Shown: one piece after another, positions 1-9,094 of the stretch
How positions within the stretch are numbered: position 1 is the stretch's first letter
Layout: every line of letters begins with the position of its first letter
DNA from: DASPKX01 sp035627835
GTDB taxonomy: Bacteria; Verrucomicrobiota; Verrucomicrobiia; Limisphaerales; SXQI01
Length of the DNA: 22,920 nt
Assembly: GCA_035627835.1 (NCBI GenBank)
Contig: DASPKX010000040.1
Coordinates: 1-22,920 of the forward strand
Direction: 5' to 3'
The notes under the pieces: generated by a model
The model's database searches: none
Told to the model about the DNA's origin: nothing
The model's input: the letters and a program-made list of their open reading frames with translations, nothing else
Program-made: the position numbers and the translations under genes

Positions 1-108
1 GTTGTGAAGCCTGAGCACATCAAAGTGTTTGAGCTAAGCCCCGGGTTGTCTCCGGAAGAGGTTCGCAAGGGGGTTGCGCATTTGAAGGGCATTTGGGGCG
101 AGGAGTGA
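1..108 (+). CDS. 3' end of an unidentified gene
   Basis: An open frame enters from the window edge and ends at a TGA at 106-108, giving the last 35 residues of a protein whose start lies outside. The tail is hydrophilic and probably helical (it includes SPGLSPEEVRKGVAHL and ends in WGEE). I do not recognise the family. Its stop overlaps a GTG that can start the next gene (GTGA at 105-108), so the two are probably co-transcribed and translationally coupled. That link to a membrane flippase-like protein suggests an envelope-related role, which is inference only. Confidence 0.55.
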   Translation, partial: VVKPEHIKVFELSPGLSPEEVRKGVAHLKGIWGEE

Positions 109-1205
109 GCAGCTGGAAGAAAGCCTGGAACATCCTATGGCGGGTGGCAGTTTGCGTGCTGCTCCTGGGGTGGATTTTCCTCGCCATCTTCTATAACGAA
201 GCTCGTTTAGCCCGACTCCAACTCGGGGAGCCTTGGAACGAGCTTACCCGCGCCGAGCGTCTGCACCTGGCTTGGACCTACGGCCCCCCTGCCCTGCTCC
301 AAACCCTGCTGAAGGTTCGGCTGGATTCCCTTCTGCTAGCCATCGCATTGATGGGCGCAATGATCTGGCTCGGCGTCGCCCGGTGGCAAATTATGCTCAG
401 AGTGCAGGGACTCGATTTCCCTTTCCGCCGCACCTTCCAGATTTCGATGGTCGGGCAATTCTTCAATTCTTTCCTCCTGGGCTCCGTCGGCGGCGACTTG
501 CTGAAGGCATATTACGTCGCGCGGGAAACGCACCACAAAAAGGCTGAGGCTGTGGTGACCGTGCTGGTTGACCGGTTATTGGGGATGTCCTCCATGCTGG
601 CGCTTTCCTGCATCATGATGGCTCCCAACTGGCAATTAATCATGTCGCATCGGCCTTTGCGATTAATGGCCATGTTTGTGATCGCGATGAGCATCGGTTG
701 CGCAGGTGTGTTCGCACTGGCTTTCTGGAGCGGGGTAAGCAAAGGCGTGCCGAAAGCCCGCCTTTGGCTCGCCAAGATGCCCAAAGGCGAGCTACTGCTG
801 CGGTCCTTGGATGCCTCCCGCCTTTATGGCAAACACCCGGGCCAACTCCTCCAGGCGTTCGCCGTCTCCATGGCCTCCAACGTCGTCGCGATCCTGCACT
901 TTGTTGTCCTGGCGTGGGGTTTCGGCCTCAAAATTCCCACCATTGCCTTCGGTGTGCTCGTGCCGATGATCACCAGCATTTCAACGCTGCCGATCACCCC
1001 CTCAGGATTGGGAGTGCGCGAGAACCTTTACGTGTTAGCGCTAGCCGCCCCGAGCATCCATGTGCACGAGACGCGCGCCCTCCTTCTCTCATTGATCGCC
1101 TTCGCCACAACGCTGGTCTGGAGCGCAGTGGGCGGTTTGGTCTACGCGACCATGCGCCGCCGCGAGCACCTCGAAGAAATCCAAGCCGACGCAGAAACGG
1201 CTTGA
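105..1205 (+). CDS. LPG synthase TM-domain (YbhN/AglD-type) flippase-like membrane protein
   Basis: This is a multispanning inner-membrane protein of the UPF0104/lysylphosphatidylglycerol-synthase transmembrane family. Members relate to the flippase half of MprF and to AglD, and are often found near glycolipid and polysaccharide genes. Two family signatures are visible, numbered from a possible earlier TTG at 93: a central block around residues 121-164 (GQFFNSFLLGSVGGDLLKAY, then VLVDRLLGM) and a late block around 299-310 (LPITPSGLGVRE). There are about eight hydrophobic segments, the first at residues 14-33. The start is either TTG 93, inside the previous gene, or GTG 105, which overlaps the previous stop; I prefer GTG 105. 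The 3' end lies 7 bp from the convergent dehydratase gene. The transported substrate cannot be told from sequence. Confidence 0.85.
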   Translation: MSSWKKAWNILWRVAVCVLLLGWIFLAIFYNEARLARLQLGEPWNELTRAERLHLAWTYGPPALLQTLLKVRLDSLLLAIALMGAMIWLGVARWQIMLRVQGLDFPFRRTFQISMVGQFFNSFLLGSVGGDLLKAYYVARETHHKKAEAVVTVLVDRLLGMSSMLALSCIMMAPNWQLIMSHRPLRLMAMFVIAMSIGCAGVFALAFWSGVSKGVPKARLWLAKMPKGELLLRSLDASRLYGKHPGQLLQAFAVSMASNVVAILHFVVLAWGFGLKIPTIAFGVLVPMITSISTLPITPSGLGVRENLYVLALAAPSIHVHETRALLLSLIAFATTLVWSAVGGLVYATMRRREHLEEIQADAETA

Positions 1206-1212
1206 AGTGACG

Positions 1213-2211
1213 CTAGCGAGCGCTCAGGAGCCATTCTTTATGTTCCAGACACCATTGAATCGTTTTTCGTAGGCCCTCTCCAAGTTTCACCGTGGGTTTC
1301 CACCCGATCTCTCGCGCGATTTTCTTTGTGTCCAAAGCATATCTGAAGTCATGGCCAGGCCGGTCTGAGACGTAAGCGATGAGTTTCTCAGAGTTGCCGC
1401 CGTATTCGGGGGCAACTGCATCAAATATACGGCAAATCTCCTTAACAAGCGTGATGTTGCTAACTTCTTCATTGGCGCCGACGTTGTAGCGCTCGCCCAC
1501 TCTTCCGCGAATGAGCGTCTCCCAGATCGCTGAACAGGTATCTTCCACAAAAATCCAGTCCCGCACATTCTGTCCCTCTCCATAAATCGGAATGGGCGAT
1601 CGCTCCAAGGCGCACCTCACTACTTTTGGGATGAGTTTCTCGGGATGCTGATACGGTCCGTAGTTGTTGGATGGATGCACGATCAGCGTTGGAAAGCCGA
1701 AGGTGTGATGCCACGCGCGCACCAAGCAATCTGCCCCAGCCTTGCTGGCAGAGTAAGGGGAATTCGGCAGGTATGGAGACTCCTCAGTAAACTTCCCTGT
1801 AAACCCCAGTGCGCCGTAAACCTCGTCCGTTGAGACGTGAAGGAATTTTCCTTCCTTCGGGCCCCAACAGGTGCGGCATGCCGTCAAGAGGTTCAGAGTT
1901 CCAAGAACATTCGTCTCGACGAACGACTTCGGCGCGTCAATGGAACGGTCAACATGAGTCTCCGCTGCTAAATGCACAACGTGCGGCGGTCGCTCCTCGG
2001 AAATCAACCTCTGTATTGCAGATCCATCTTTCAAATCCACTTGCAGCAGCTGAAGGCGCGAATCACCGAGCAATGGCTGGATGTTTTCAAGCCGTCCCGC
2101 GCCGGTGAGAAGATCAACGCAAATGATCCGCCGAACTGCTGACTCACGCAGCAGGCGCCGTAACAGATTTGAACCTATGAACCCCGCTCCTCCTGTGACT
2201 AAAACGTCCAT
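1213..2211 (-). CDS. rfbB: dTDP-glucose 4,6-dehydratase (RmlB/RfbB)
   Basis: This is an extended short-chain dehydrogenase that converts dTDP-D-glucose to dTDP-4-keto-6-deoxyglucose, the second step toward dTDP-rhamnose and other deoxysugars. Visible features are the NAD-binding TGGAGFIGSN motif at the N-terminus, HLAAETHVDRSID, the active-site STDEVYG motif (Thr/Asp/Glu), the YSASK catalytic Tyr-Lys pair, SNNYGPYQHPEKLIP, RDWIFVEDT, and DRPGHDFRYALD near the C-terminus. Together these are specific to RmlB rather than generic epimerases. An upstream in-frame ATG at 2235 exists, but it lies inside or upstream of a perfect TATAAT box read on this strand (2239-2234). I therefore choose ATG 2211, which directly precedes MDVLVTGG and gives 332 residues. 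No rmlA, rmlC or rmlD is present in the window. Confidence 0.93.
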   Translation of the reverse strand: MDVLVTGGAGFIGSNLLRRLLRESAVRRIICVDLLTGAGRLENIQPLLGDSRLQLLQVDLKDGSAIQRLISEERPPHVVHLAAETHVDRSIDAPKSFVETNVLGTLNLLTACRTCWGPKEGKFLHVSTDEVYGALGFTGKFTEESPYLPNSPYSASKAGADCLVRAWHHTFGFPTLIVHPSNNYGPYQHPEKLIPKVVRCALERSPIPIYGEGQNVRDWIFVEDTCSAIWETLIRGRVGERYNVGANEEVSNITLVKEICRIFDAVAPEYGGNSEKLIAYVSDRPGHDFRYALDTKKIAREIGWKPTVKLGEGLRKTIQWCLEHKEWLLSAR

Positions 2212-2213
2212 CG

Positions 2214-2241
2214 TTGACTGACCCCGCTTAACCATTATATT
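2214..2241 (+). promoter_or_regulatory. Sigma70-like promoter of the large secreted protein gene
   Basis: TTGACT (2214-2219, 5 of 6 to consensus) and TATATT (2236-2241, 5 of 6) are separated by 16 bp. Transcription would start near 2248, leaving a leader of about 20 nt that contains the Shine-Dalgarno-like AAGGG at 2256-2260, 9 nt before the ATG at 2270. It overlaps the beginning of the opposite dehydratase gene. Assigned by motif only. Confidence 0.6.
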
Positions 2242-2263
2242 AGCGGCTCACGATTAAGGGCAA
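2234..2263 (-). promoter_or_regulatory. Sigma70-like promoter of the dTDP-glucose dehydratase gene
   Basis: On the minus strand there is a perfect TATAAT at 2239-2234, preceded at 18 bp spacing by TTGCCC at 2263-2258 (4 of 6). Transcription would start near 2227. This makes the ATG at 2211 the usable start and rules out the ATG at 2235. Its -10 box shares bases with the -10 box of the divergent promoter. Confidence 0.55.
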
Positions 2264-2269
2264 ATTCGA

Positions 2270-5200
2270 ATGCGCTATACCTTTGCTTACGCTCTCGGGC
2301 TATTATCTGTTTTTACATTCCTCGCCGCTGGGGCTGACAGCATAGGCGATGGCATTCCAGACTCCTGGCGTATCCGTTACTTTAACGCTGTCGACCATGT
2401 AAATGCAGCGGCTATCGCCGATCCAGATGCTGACGGCGCGAACAACTTCCGCGAATTTCTCGACGGCACCGATCCCACTGTATTTGAGAGAATTGATAAG
2501 CCTTCCCATCTCAGCACTTTTGCAGGTTCCTCACCGGGCACGGCTGATGGATATCGCACCCACGCGCAATTTAACAGTTCGCTGACTGGTTTCCTTTCGG
2601 ACGGGGCGGGCGGGTTCTTCCTCGGAGAGGGGAGCGTTTCAGGGTGGGATGACCCTGCTGGTGGGATGCAGCGAATCCGCCATATAGATGCCGCAGGTGT
2701 GACAACCACATTCGCGGGGTCGGATTACGGCTCCACAAACGGACCCCGGGAGGATGCAAAATTTTTGTTTCCCGCGGACTTGGTCAGCGATTCAGCTGGC
2801 AATCTTTTTGTAATGGATCGGCACCAGATTCGGAAAATCGACCCTTCTGGCAACGTGACTACGTTTGCCGGCAGCCCCCAACCTGGGTTTGTAAATGGTG
2901 ATGGGCAAGCAGCCCGATTTCATTCAGCACGAGCCATTTCGATCGATGCGGAGGACAACCTTTTTGTTGTTGATTGGTGGAATAATGCCATTCGCAAAGT
3001 TACACCTGCTGGCAAGGTCACCACCGTCACAACTGATTTGGCTTGGCCGATCGATATCGATCGCGGGCCTGATGGCAATTTTTACATCGCGGAGGTTAAT
3101 GGCGGCATCGTTCGAATGACCCCCTCCGGCGCCCTATCGCCGTTCGCGGCGCCAGGAGGAAATGTCATCGGCATCAGCGTGGATTCTCTTGGCAATGTTT
3201 ACGCGAGCATTGGCCACAATTCCGCTCGTGCGCTGATGAAGTACAGCTCAACCGGAACCCGCATTTGGAGTTTTGCTCCTGCAAGTGGCGAGAGCGACGG
3301 GCCAATTAGCCAAGCCCGGCTCAATCACATCGGTAAAACGTACCCTATGGCCGATGGGAGTGTTTTGATCGCTGACGCGTTTCGCATTCGCCAACTCCAC
3401 ACCGGCAGAGCCCCTCTGGTGTTTGTCCCGGAAAATCAGCAGTTTGAGGGGAGTTTTACAATCCGCGCCAGCTCCGCCTCATCGAACGGCGTTTTGCGCT
3501 ACACCGTGGACGGGTCCGCTCCAACGAGCGCATCCCCAGCGCTTCCTTCCAGCCTGACCATCACGAACACCACTCAGCTTCAGGTGCGTCTATTTAACGG
3601 GCCGCACCCTTTATCTGACGTAGTTCATCGCACCTTCACATCGTCGGACGATGCTCCTCCAATCATCATTGCGCAACCAGCCGATGTAGTTGCCGCGAGC
3701 GGCTCCACCCTTGCTCTGGAGGTTTTGGCCAAAGGACGCGGCCTGCAATATGTCTGGTTTGCAAACGGAGCCCAAGTTCCCGACTCCAACACAAATATTC
3801 TGCATATTCCCCAAGCAACGATTGACCATGGCGGCATTTATTCCGTGGTGATCAATAATGCGTTTGGCAGCGCGCAGAGCCGCCAGGTAAACGTCCTGAT
3901 TGGCTACACCCTCACGGTGGACAGCAGCGCGGGGGGAACGGTCACCGCTTCTCCTGCGGCTTCCGTTTACACCAATGGCAGCTCTGTCACCCTTACAGCA
4001 ACCGCTGCACCGGGCTACTATTTTGATGGCTGGAGCGATGTAGACGCGAACCGTGACGCCGTTCGCACGGTCGTGCTCAACAGCAACACAGTGTCTCGCG
4101 CCTCCTTTGCCGCCCGCCCGACATTCACGCTGAGAACGCAGGGCCCTGGAGCAATTCGCCTGAACGCGGACCCCAACACCCTCACCAATGGTCAAACGGT
4201 CCAAATCACTGCTGAGCCCGCTCCTGGTTTCAATTTCGTAAGTTGGGAAGGCGCTCTCACTGGAGCTGAGAATCCCCGCCGCGTCCTGGCACAAGGCTCA
4301 AAACAAATCACAGCGATCTTCGCTGATTTAACTAAGCCGGTCCTCCATCTGGATAGCCCCATTGACGGGGCTGTGAGTTCCGAACGTTTAACGCTCTCGG
4401 GTTCAGTCGAGACGCACGCCGCCAGTGAAAATGTCCAAGTGCGTTGGAGCTTAAACGGTAGCCTGCAAGGGCCCCTCCGCAGCGGCCCCGGAAGTTTTTC
4501 TGTTCCATTTACCCTTCGGCCTGGAGCCAACAGCATCGTGGTGACTGCTGAAGATGATGCGGGGAATACCGCAACCGTGGAACGAGAAGTGTCATGGCAG
4601 CCCGCTCGAACAATCAAACTTGCATCGCCAACCCGGGTTCAGGAAGGAGCGTCAATTCGCGTGCCTGTTGTCCTGACAAGCGGGGGTGATGTCAGCGGGA
4701 TGACCCTGCGCCTTTCTTACCCAAATCAATACCTGGCGGACCCTGAACTCCGTTGGCTGGATCCTGCCGCTGAAGGCCTAAAGATTGTTAACCACGATGC
4801 GGCGAAAGGCCAATTGACCGCGACCTTCTCACTGGGTGGTGTGTCCATTCCTGAAGGCGTCACAAATCTCTTTGAGGTTCAATTCCGTGCTCGTTCAGTG
4901 CCGTCCGTCACCAATGTGAAGATTGATTTAGCTCTTCTCGATTCTTCCGACTCGAAAGGCAACTCTCACGGTGGCGGTTCCTGGACGGAAGGAGCTGATC
5001 TCCAAATCACTCAGCGAAAATATCGTGGAGACAACAACGCCAATGATCGTTTGGACGTTGGTGACGCCAGTGTTTTACAGCGTTACTTGACCGAAGTGGA
5101 GCCCGTGCGCTCCTGGGATATTTTCCTAAATGATCTGAACGATTCGACGACGCTTGATGCTGGCGATGTGACAAAAGTCCTGCGCGCTGCGGTCGGCCTG

Positions 5201-5908
5201 GACCCTCAGCCGCGAGGCCAGAATGGAGTCATTCAAGCACAAGCCCTCCCCGACCCCACGTGGGTCATTCATGGCGCACTCTTAAACCTCGCCTGGTCAG
5301 AGGATCGCTCGCAGTTGGTGGTGGATGTCGCGTTGACCAACCTGGCGGCCGGCGTGATCTCAGCCGCTTTTGCACTGGAGTACGATGAAAGGGTGCTCAC
5401 ACCGGCAAACGCGGCGCAGGCAACTGGCCTCTCGACGTCGGGATTGAATCTCTCGGCTATCACTCCTGCAGGCGTCGGTGGAATGAAAAACCTTCGTTTC
5501 GCATTCAGCAGCGCGACTGCTTCAACGCTTACCAACGGCTCATTGGCGCGGATCATCTTCAATGTGAACAAGGAGGCGCTTCTTGCAACGCCAACCTCTC
5601 TCAACCTGCATGAGGTTGATATCTCCCATGCCGGGTACGATCTTGTCCGTCTCCCAGATGTGAACGCGAGGCTAGAGATGGCCGCGCCGGCCCCGCCCCG
5701 TATCAACATTGCAAAAGGCGGCGCAGCTGGCTCTATCAGCCTTGAGGTCAGCGGTGATGATGCTGACTACCGCGTTGTCGCGTCGGAAAACCTCACCGAT
5801 TGGGTCGAAGTGGGCGCGGTGTCAGTGCGCAATGGGCACGGCGTTTTCATCCAGGAACCAGACAGCTTCGTCGGGCGAGCACGTTTCTATCGACTACTCT
5901 GGCGGTAG
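2270..5908 (+). CDS. Large secreted mosaic protein: NHL propeller, Ig-like, InlB-B-like, cohesin- and dockerin-like modules
   Basis: This 1212-residue protein has a signal peptide (about residues 1-21) and is probably exported or surface bound. Modules in order: a Ca-binding-like stretch (23-70, with GDGIPDSW, DPDADG, GTDPT); six NHL-type propeller blades (about 79-375, repeating FAGS ... GNLFV.D ... IRK); a chitobiase-C-terminal-like beta domain (382-456); an Ig-like domain (463-543); two InlB-B/divergent repeat domains (547-613 and 617-686, each with GY/F.F..W); an Ig-like domain with AEDDAGN (688-776); a cohesin-like domain (780-912); a dockerin-like pair of Ca-binding loops (919-980, with D921/N923/N925/D932 and D955/N957/D966); a second cohesin-like domain (about 996-1135); and a C-terminal module ending ARFYRLLWR. 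The ATG has AAGGG 9 nt upstream. Boundaries are read by eye. No catalytic domain is seen, so a binding or scaffold role is inferred. Confidence 0.85.
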   Translation: MRYTFAYALGLLSVFTFLAAGADSIGDGIPDSWRIRYFNAVDHVNAAAIADPDADGANNFREFLDGTDPTVFERIDKPSHLSTFAGSSPGTADGYRTHAQFNSSLTGFLSDGAGGFFLGEGSVSGWDDPAGGMQRIRHIDAAGVTTTFAGSDYGSTNGPREDAKFLFPADLVSDSAGNLFVMDRHQIRKIDPSGNVTTFAGSPQPGFVNGDGQAARFHSARAISIDAEDNLFVVDWWNNAIRKVTPAGKVTTVTTDLAWPIDIDRGPDGNFYIAEVNGGIVRMTPSGALSPFAAPGGNVIGISVDSLGNVYASIGHNSARALMKYSSTGTRIWSFAPASGESDGPISQARLNHIGKTYPMADGSVLIADAFRIRQLHTGRAPLVFVPENQQFEGSFTIRASSASSNGVLRYTVDGSAPTSASPALPSSLTITNTTQLQVRLFNGPHPLSDVVHRTFTSSDDAPPIIIAQPADVVAASGSTLALEVLAKGRGLQYVWFANGAQVPDSNTNILHIPQATIDHGGIYSVVINNAFGSAQSRQVNVLIGYTLTVDSSAGGTVTASPAASVYTNGSSVTLTATAAPGYYFDGWSDVDANRDAVRTVVLNSNTVSRASFAARPTFTLRTQGPGAIRLNADPNTLTNGQTVQITAEPAPGFNFVSWEGALTGAENPRRVLAQGSKQITAIFADLTKPVLHLDSPIDGAVSSERLTLSGSVETHAASENVQVRWSLNGSLQGPLRSGPGSFSVPFTLRPGANSIVVTAEDDAGNTATVEREVSWQPARTIKLASPTRVQEGASIRVPVVLTSGGDVSGMTLRLSYPNQYLADPELRWLDPAAEGLKIVNHDAAKGQLTATFSLGGVSIPEGVTNLFEVQFRARSVPSVTNVKIDLALLDSSDSKGNSHGGGSWTEGADLQITQRKYRGDNNANDRLDVGDASVLQRYLTEVEPVRSWDIFLNDLNDSTTLDAGDVTKVLRAAVGLDPQPRGQNGVIQAQALPDPTWVIHGALLNLAWSEDRSQLVVDVALTNLAAGVISAAFALEYDERVLTPANAAQATGLSTSGLNLSAITPAGVGGMKNLRFAFSSATASTLTNGSLARIIFNVNKEALLATPTSLNLHEVDISHAGYDLVRLPDVNARLEMAAPAPPRINIAKGGAAGSISLEVSGDDADYRVVASENLTDWVEVGAVSVRNGHGVFIQEPDSFVGRARFYRLLWR

Positions 5909-5926
5909 TTATTACGTTCCGCGCGG

Positions 5927-7105
5927 ATGCGGATTTTAATCGTCCACAACACCCCGAATGATTCGAAATCAGTATCGGGAGTGATGCGGCATTACTGCTG
6001 GGTGGCCAATGAGCTGAACGCTCTTGGCCACCGGGTTGATTTCCTCGCAGCAAAGGCCGCTTTCCCGCAACTGAGTTCGCTCGCGCCGACAGCTAAACTG
6101 TTCAGCAGCGACAATCTTTTTAACGCAACCAGCTACATCGCTCAAACGTGGCGGTACTTCCCCGCATATGGTTGGAGAATGGTGACAGCGCGCTTCACCG
6201 GCTTTCCTCAGACGTACGACGTCGTTTATGCCTCAGCCCAAATGATCTTCGAGGTCTATCCGGCCATAGTTCTCGCGCGCCGCTTCCGCGCTAAACTGGT
6301 TGCGAAAATTCACCATGTGCTCTCGGCTCAGGAAAAACGCTCCGGATTATTTGATAAGCTTTTCCTCTGGTCGGAGAGAGTCACTGCACGGTGGCTGAAT
6401 GAGCGGGCAGATCTCGTCATTTGCGGGACAGCCATCGTTTCTGCTGATTTCAACGCACTGGAATCCCGGCTTGGCCTAAAGCCGACGCCGACACGCCAAA
6501 TCGGCTACGGCATCGATGTAGCCGCGATCACGCCAAGCTCAGAGGCGGACAAGCAGTTTGACGCGGTGGTTCTTGGGCGGATGCACCAACATAAGGGCGT
6601 TTTTGACATGGCGGAAGTCTGGGCTGAGGTCCTCAAGGAAAAACCCGAAGCTCGGCTCCTCATGATCGGCGAGGGGCCCCATCGACAGCGTGCAACCGAA
6701 CTCTTCGCCCAACGTGGCATTGCTCACTCTGTGGTATTTACAGGAGGCATCCCCGAGGAGGAGAAGAACCGCCTCCTTGTGCAATGCCGAGTCGGGATCA
6801 CGCCTTCATATGAGGAAGGCTGGGGTCTCTCGGTGAATGAATTTCTCGCCGCTGGGCTCCCAGTCGTCGGATACCATGTGCCGGTGTTTGACACAGCGTT
6901 CCCTGGCCAACTTGATCTTACGTCAATTGGCGACAAGGCTGGTCTCGCCCAAAGGATTCTTCGGCTTCTCAAAGACCCCCAACTTAGAAAGACGAGAGGT
7001 GAAGCGGGCCGGGAATTTGTCAAGCGCTACGATTTCCGCGAGGTGGCGCGGGAGGAATTACGGGCATTGGAGGAAGCTCTGCAGCCCAACAATCGGCGAG
7101 TTTAG
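5927..7105 (+). CDS. Glycosyltransferase family 4 (GT-B fold)
   Basis: This 392-residue cytosolic or membrane-associated glycosyltransferase would transfer a sugar from a nucleotide donor to a glycan or lipid acceptor. The N-terminal Rossmann half begins MRILIVHNTP and has the typical SGV loop (16-19). The C-terminal half carries VLGRMHQHKG (215-224), LLMIGEGP (244-251) and the retaining GT4 signature E297-GWGLSVN-E305 (EX7E) followed by FLAAGLPVV. Length matches the family. The ATG lies 18 nt after the stop of the large secreted protein with no clear Shine-Dalgarno, so it probably shares that transcript. With the dehydratase and flippase-like gene it suggests polysaccharide or glycoprotein assembly. 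Donor and acceptor cannot be assigned. Confidence 0.9.
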   Translation: MRILIVHNTPNDSKSVSGVMRHYCWVANELNALGHRVDFLAAKAAFPQLSSLAPTAKLFSSDNLFNATSYIAQTWRYFPAYGWRMVTARFTGFPQTYDVVYASAQMIFEVYPAIVLARRFRAKLVAKIHHVLSAQEKRSGLFDKLFLWSERVTARWLNERADLVICGTAIVSADFNALESRLGLKPTPTRQIGYGIDVAAITPSSEADKQFDAVVLGRMHQHKGVFDMAEVWAEVLKEKPEARLLMIGEGPHRQRATELFAQRGIAHSVVFTGGIPEEEKNRLLVQCRVGITPSYEEGWGLSVNEFLAAGLPVVGYHVPVFDTAFPGQLDLTSIGDKAGLAQRILRLLKDPQLRKTRGEAGREFVKRYDFREVAREELRALEEALQPNNRRV

Positions 7106-7144
7106 GCGCTTGTCCGCTTCGCGGGATCGGGTGAAGATTGGCGC

Positions 7145-9082
7145 ATGAAACGGGGGGTCTCATTTTCCCATTGGATCGTTGCCACGCTGCTTTCTTTCAT
7201 CATGCATTCTCAAGCTCAGGTTCCCGATAATCTCGTAGTCGAAGGCGTTCCACCCATCCCTCAAGAACTCCGCACGCAAGCTGCCCCATACCTCGAATCG
7301 CGAGTCGCAGGCTTTGCCGGATGGCATCCCACTCGCCGCGAGATGCTCATCACCACCCGCTTCGCTGAGTCCGCTCAACTTCATTACGTCCGAATGCCCG
7401 GCGGCGCGCGCAAGCAGATCACCTTTTTTAGCGAACCGGTCAGCGGCGGCACATTCCGGCCAAAGACCGGCGATTACATCCTCTTCGCGCAGGATGTGGG
7501 CGGTGGCGAGTTCTACCAGTACTACAGACTCGATCCCGCCAGCGCCAAAGTGGAACTCCTCACCGATGGCAAATCACAGAACAGCGGCGGCAATTTCTCC
7601 GAGAGTGGCAAATGGCTCGCCTACGGTTCCACTCGCCGCAACGGCAAAGACCGCGACATTTGGGTGATCGACCCTGCAGATAAAAGCACGGATCGCTTGG
7701 TGGTTCAAAACGAAGGGGGCGGTTGGAGTGTTCAGGATTGGACCAAGGACGACAAGCGACTCTTGCTCGCGGAGTATATCTCCATCAATGAATCGCATCT
7801 ATATCTTGTTGACATAGGAACAGGGACAAAACGCCCGATTACGAATCGTTCGGGGCAAAAAGTTGCGTACGGCGAGGCTAGCTTCAGCCCTAACGAGGAG
7901 GCGATTTACGTGACAACAGATGCGGATTCAGAATTCCAGCAGCTCACGCGAATTGATCTCCCCTCGTTAAAGCGCACGCCGCTGACAGCTAACATCCGTT
8001 GGGACGTGACCGATTTCACCATCTCACGTGATGGAAAATGGATCGCTTTCGTCACGAATGAGGATGGCTCCTCCGTTCTGCGCATTATGGACCTGGCCAG
8101 CGGCAAGGTTGCGCAAACTCCTGAACTCCCGCCCGCTGTCATCAGTGGTTTGAGTTGGCACGAAAACAACGAGGATCTCGGCTTCACGCTTACCTCCGCG
8201 CGCTCCCCGAGCGACGCTTACTCATACAACGTGCGCTCCAAAAAGGTGGAGCGTTGGACAGAAAGCGAGACCGGCGGCCTCGATCCGCAGCAATTCGTTC
8301 AACCCGAGCTGGTGCGGTTCAAAAGCTTCGACGACCTGACCATCTCCGCGTTCGTTTACAAACCAGACGCGAAGAAATTCCCCGGGTCCCGCCCTTCAAT
8401 GATCCTCATCCATGGAGGCCCTGAAAGCCAAAGCCGCCCGATCTTTATGGGCCGTTACAACTTCTTCCTGAACGAGCTTGGCATCAGCATCGTCGTGCCG
8501 AACGTGCGCGGCTCCTCTGGTTACGGCAAAACTTTCGTCGCCATGGATAACGGCTTCAAGCGCGAGGATTCCGTGAAGGACATCGGCGCTTTGATCAGTT
8601 GGATGAAGAAAAACCAAGCCTTTGATCCTGAACGGATCGCGGTGATTGGCGGCAGCTACGGCGGCTATATGGTCCTTGCTTCATTGGTTCACTACAGCGA
8701 CCAACTCCGCGCCGGCATCGACATCGTTGGCATCTCCAATTTCCTCACGTTCCTGAAGAACACCCAGGATTATCGCCGCGACCTGCGCCGCGCCGAATAC
8801 GGCGACGAGCGCGACCCCGCCATGCATGCGCACCTGGAGAAAATCTCGCCGCTCAACAACGTCGAGAAGATCAAGCGTCCTCTTTTCGTCGTGCAAGGGA
8901 AGAACGATCCGCGCGTGCCCGTCACTGAGGCCGAGCAAATGGTCGCCGCGCTTCGGAAGCAAGGCAGTCCAGTTTGGTACCTGATGGCAAAGGATGAAGG
9001 CCACGGCTTCGCCAAAAAACGGAACATCGACTTCCAGTTCTACTCAACCATCCTCTTCTTCCAGGAACACCTACTGAAGTAA
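7145..9082 (+). CDS. Secreted S9 family (prolyl oligopeptidase/acylaminoacyl-peptidase-like) serine peptidase
   Basis: This 645-residue protein has a signal peptide (about 1-25, ending MHSQAQ), so it acts in the periplasm or outside the cell. Residues about 55-370 form a WD40/PD40-like beta propeller (repeated FS..G.W.AY, FSPNEEAIYVTTD, ISRDGKWIAFVTNEDG) that gates the active site. Residues about 395-645 are an alpha/beta hydrolase with oxyanion-region HGGP (423-426), nucleophile Ser504 in GGSYGGY, Asp588 in QGKNDPRVP and His620 in DEGHGF, a complete triad. Such enzymes cleave short peptides, either as dipeptidyl- or acylaminoacyl-peptidases; the exact specificity is not readable. It follows the glycosyltransferase by 39 bp and ends just before an intrinsic terminator. 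Confidence 0.92.
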   Translation: MKRGVSFSHWIVATLLSFIMHSQAQVPDNLVVEGVPPIPQELRTQAAPYLESRVAGFAGWHPTRREMLITTRFAESAQLHYVRMPGGARKQITFFSEPVSGGTFRPKTGDYILFAQDVGGGEFYQYYRLDPASAKVELLTDGKSQNSGGNFSESGKWLAYGSTRRNGKDRDIWVIDPADKSTDRLVVQNEGGGWSVQDWTKDDKRLLLAEYISINESHLYLVDIGTGTKRPITNRSGQKVAYGEASFSPNEEAIYVTTDADSEFQQLTRIDLPSLKRTPLTANIRWDVTDFTISRDGKWIAFVTNEDGSSVLRIMDLASGKVAQTPELPPAVISGLSWHENNEDLGFTLTSARSPSDAYSYNVRSKKVERWTESETGGLDPQQFVQPELVRFKSFDDLTISAFVYKPDAKKFPGSRPSMILIHGGPESQSRPIFMGRYNFFLNELGISIVVPNVRGSSGYGKTFVAMDNGFKREDSVKDIGALISWMKKNQAFDPERIAVIGGSYGGYMVLASLVHYSDQLRAGIDIVGISNFLTFLKNTQDYRRDLRRAEYGDERDPAMHAHLEKISPLNNVEKIKRPLFVVQGKNDPRVPVTEAEQMVAALRKQGSPVWYLMAKDEGHGFAKKRNIDFQFYSTILFFQEHLLK

Positions 9083-9094
9083 CTGACAAATGGC

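Noticed and set aside
2212..2235. ATG 2235 as start of the dTDP-glucose dehydratase
   Set aside because: It overlaps a perfect minus-strand TATAAT box, and the Rossmann fold begins directly after ATG 2211.
3611..4294. 227-codon minus-strand open frame inside the large secreted protein gene
   Set aside because: It is antisense to clear Ig-like and InlB-B-like modules, has no ribosome site or family match that I recognise, and has the Arg/Ala/Gly-rich make-up of a shadow.
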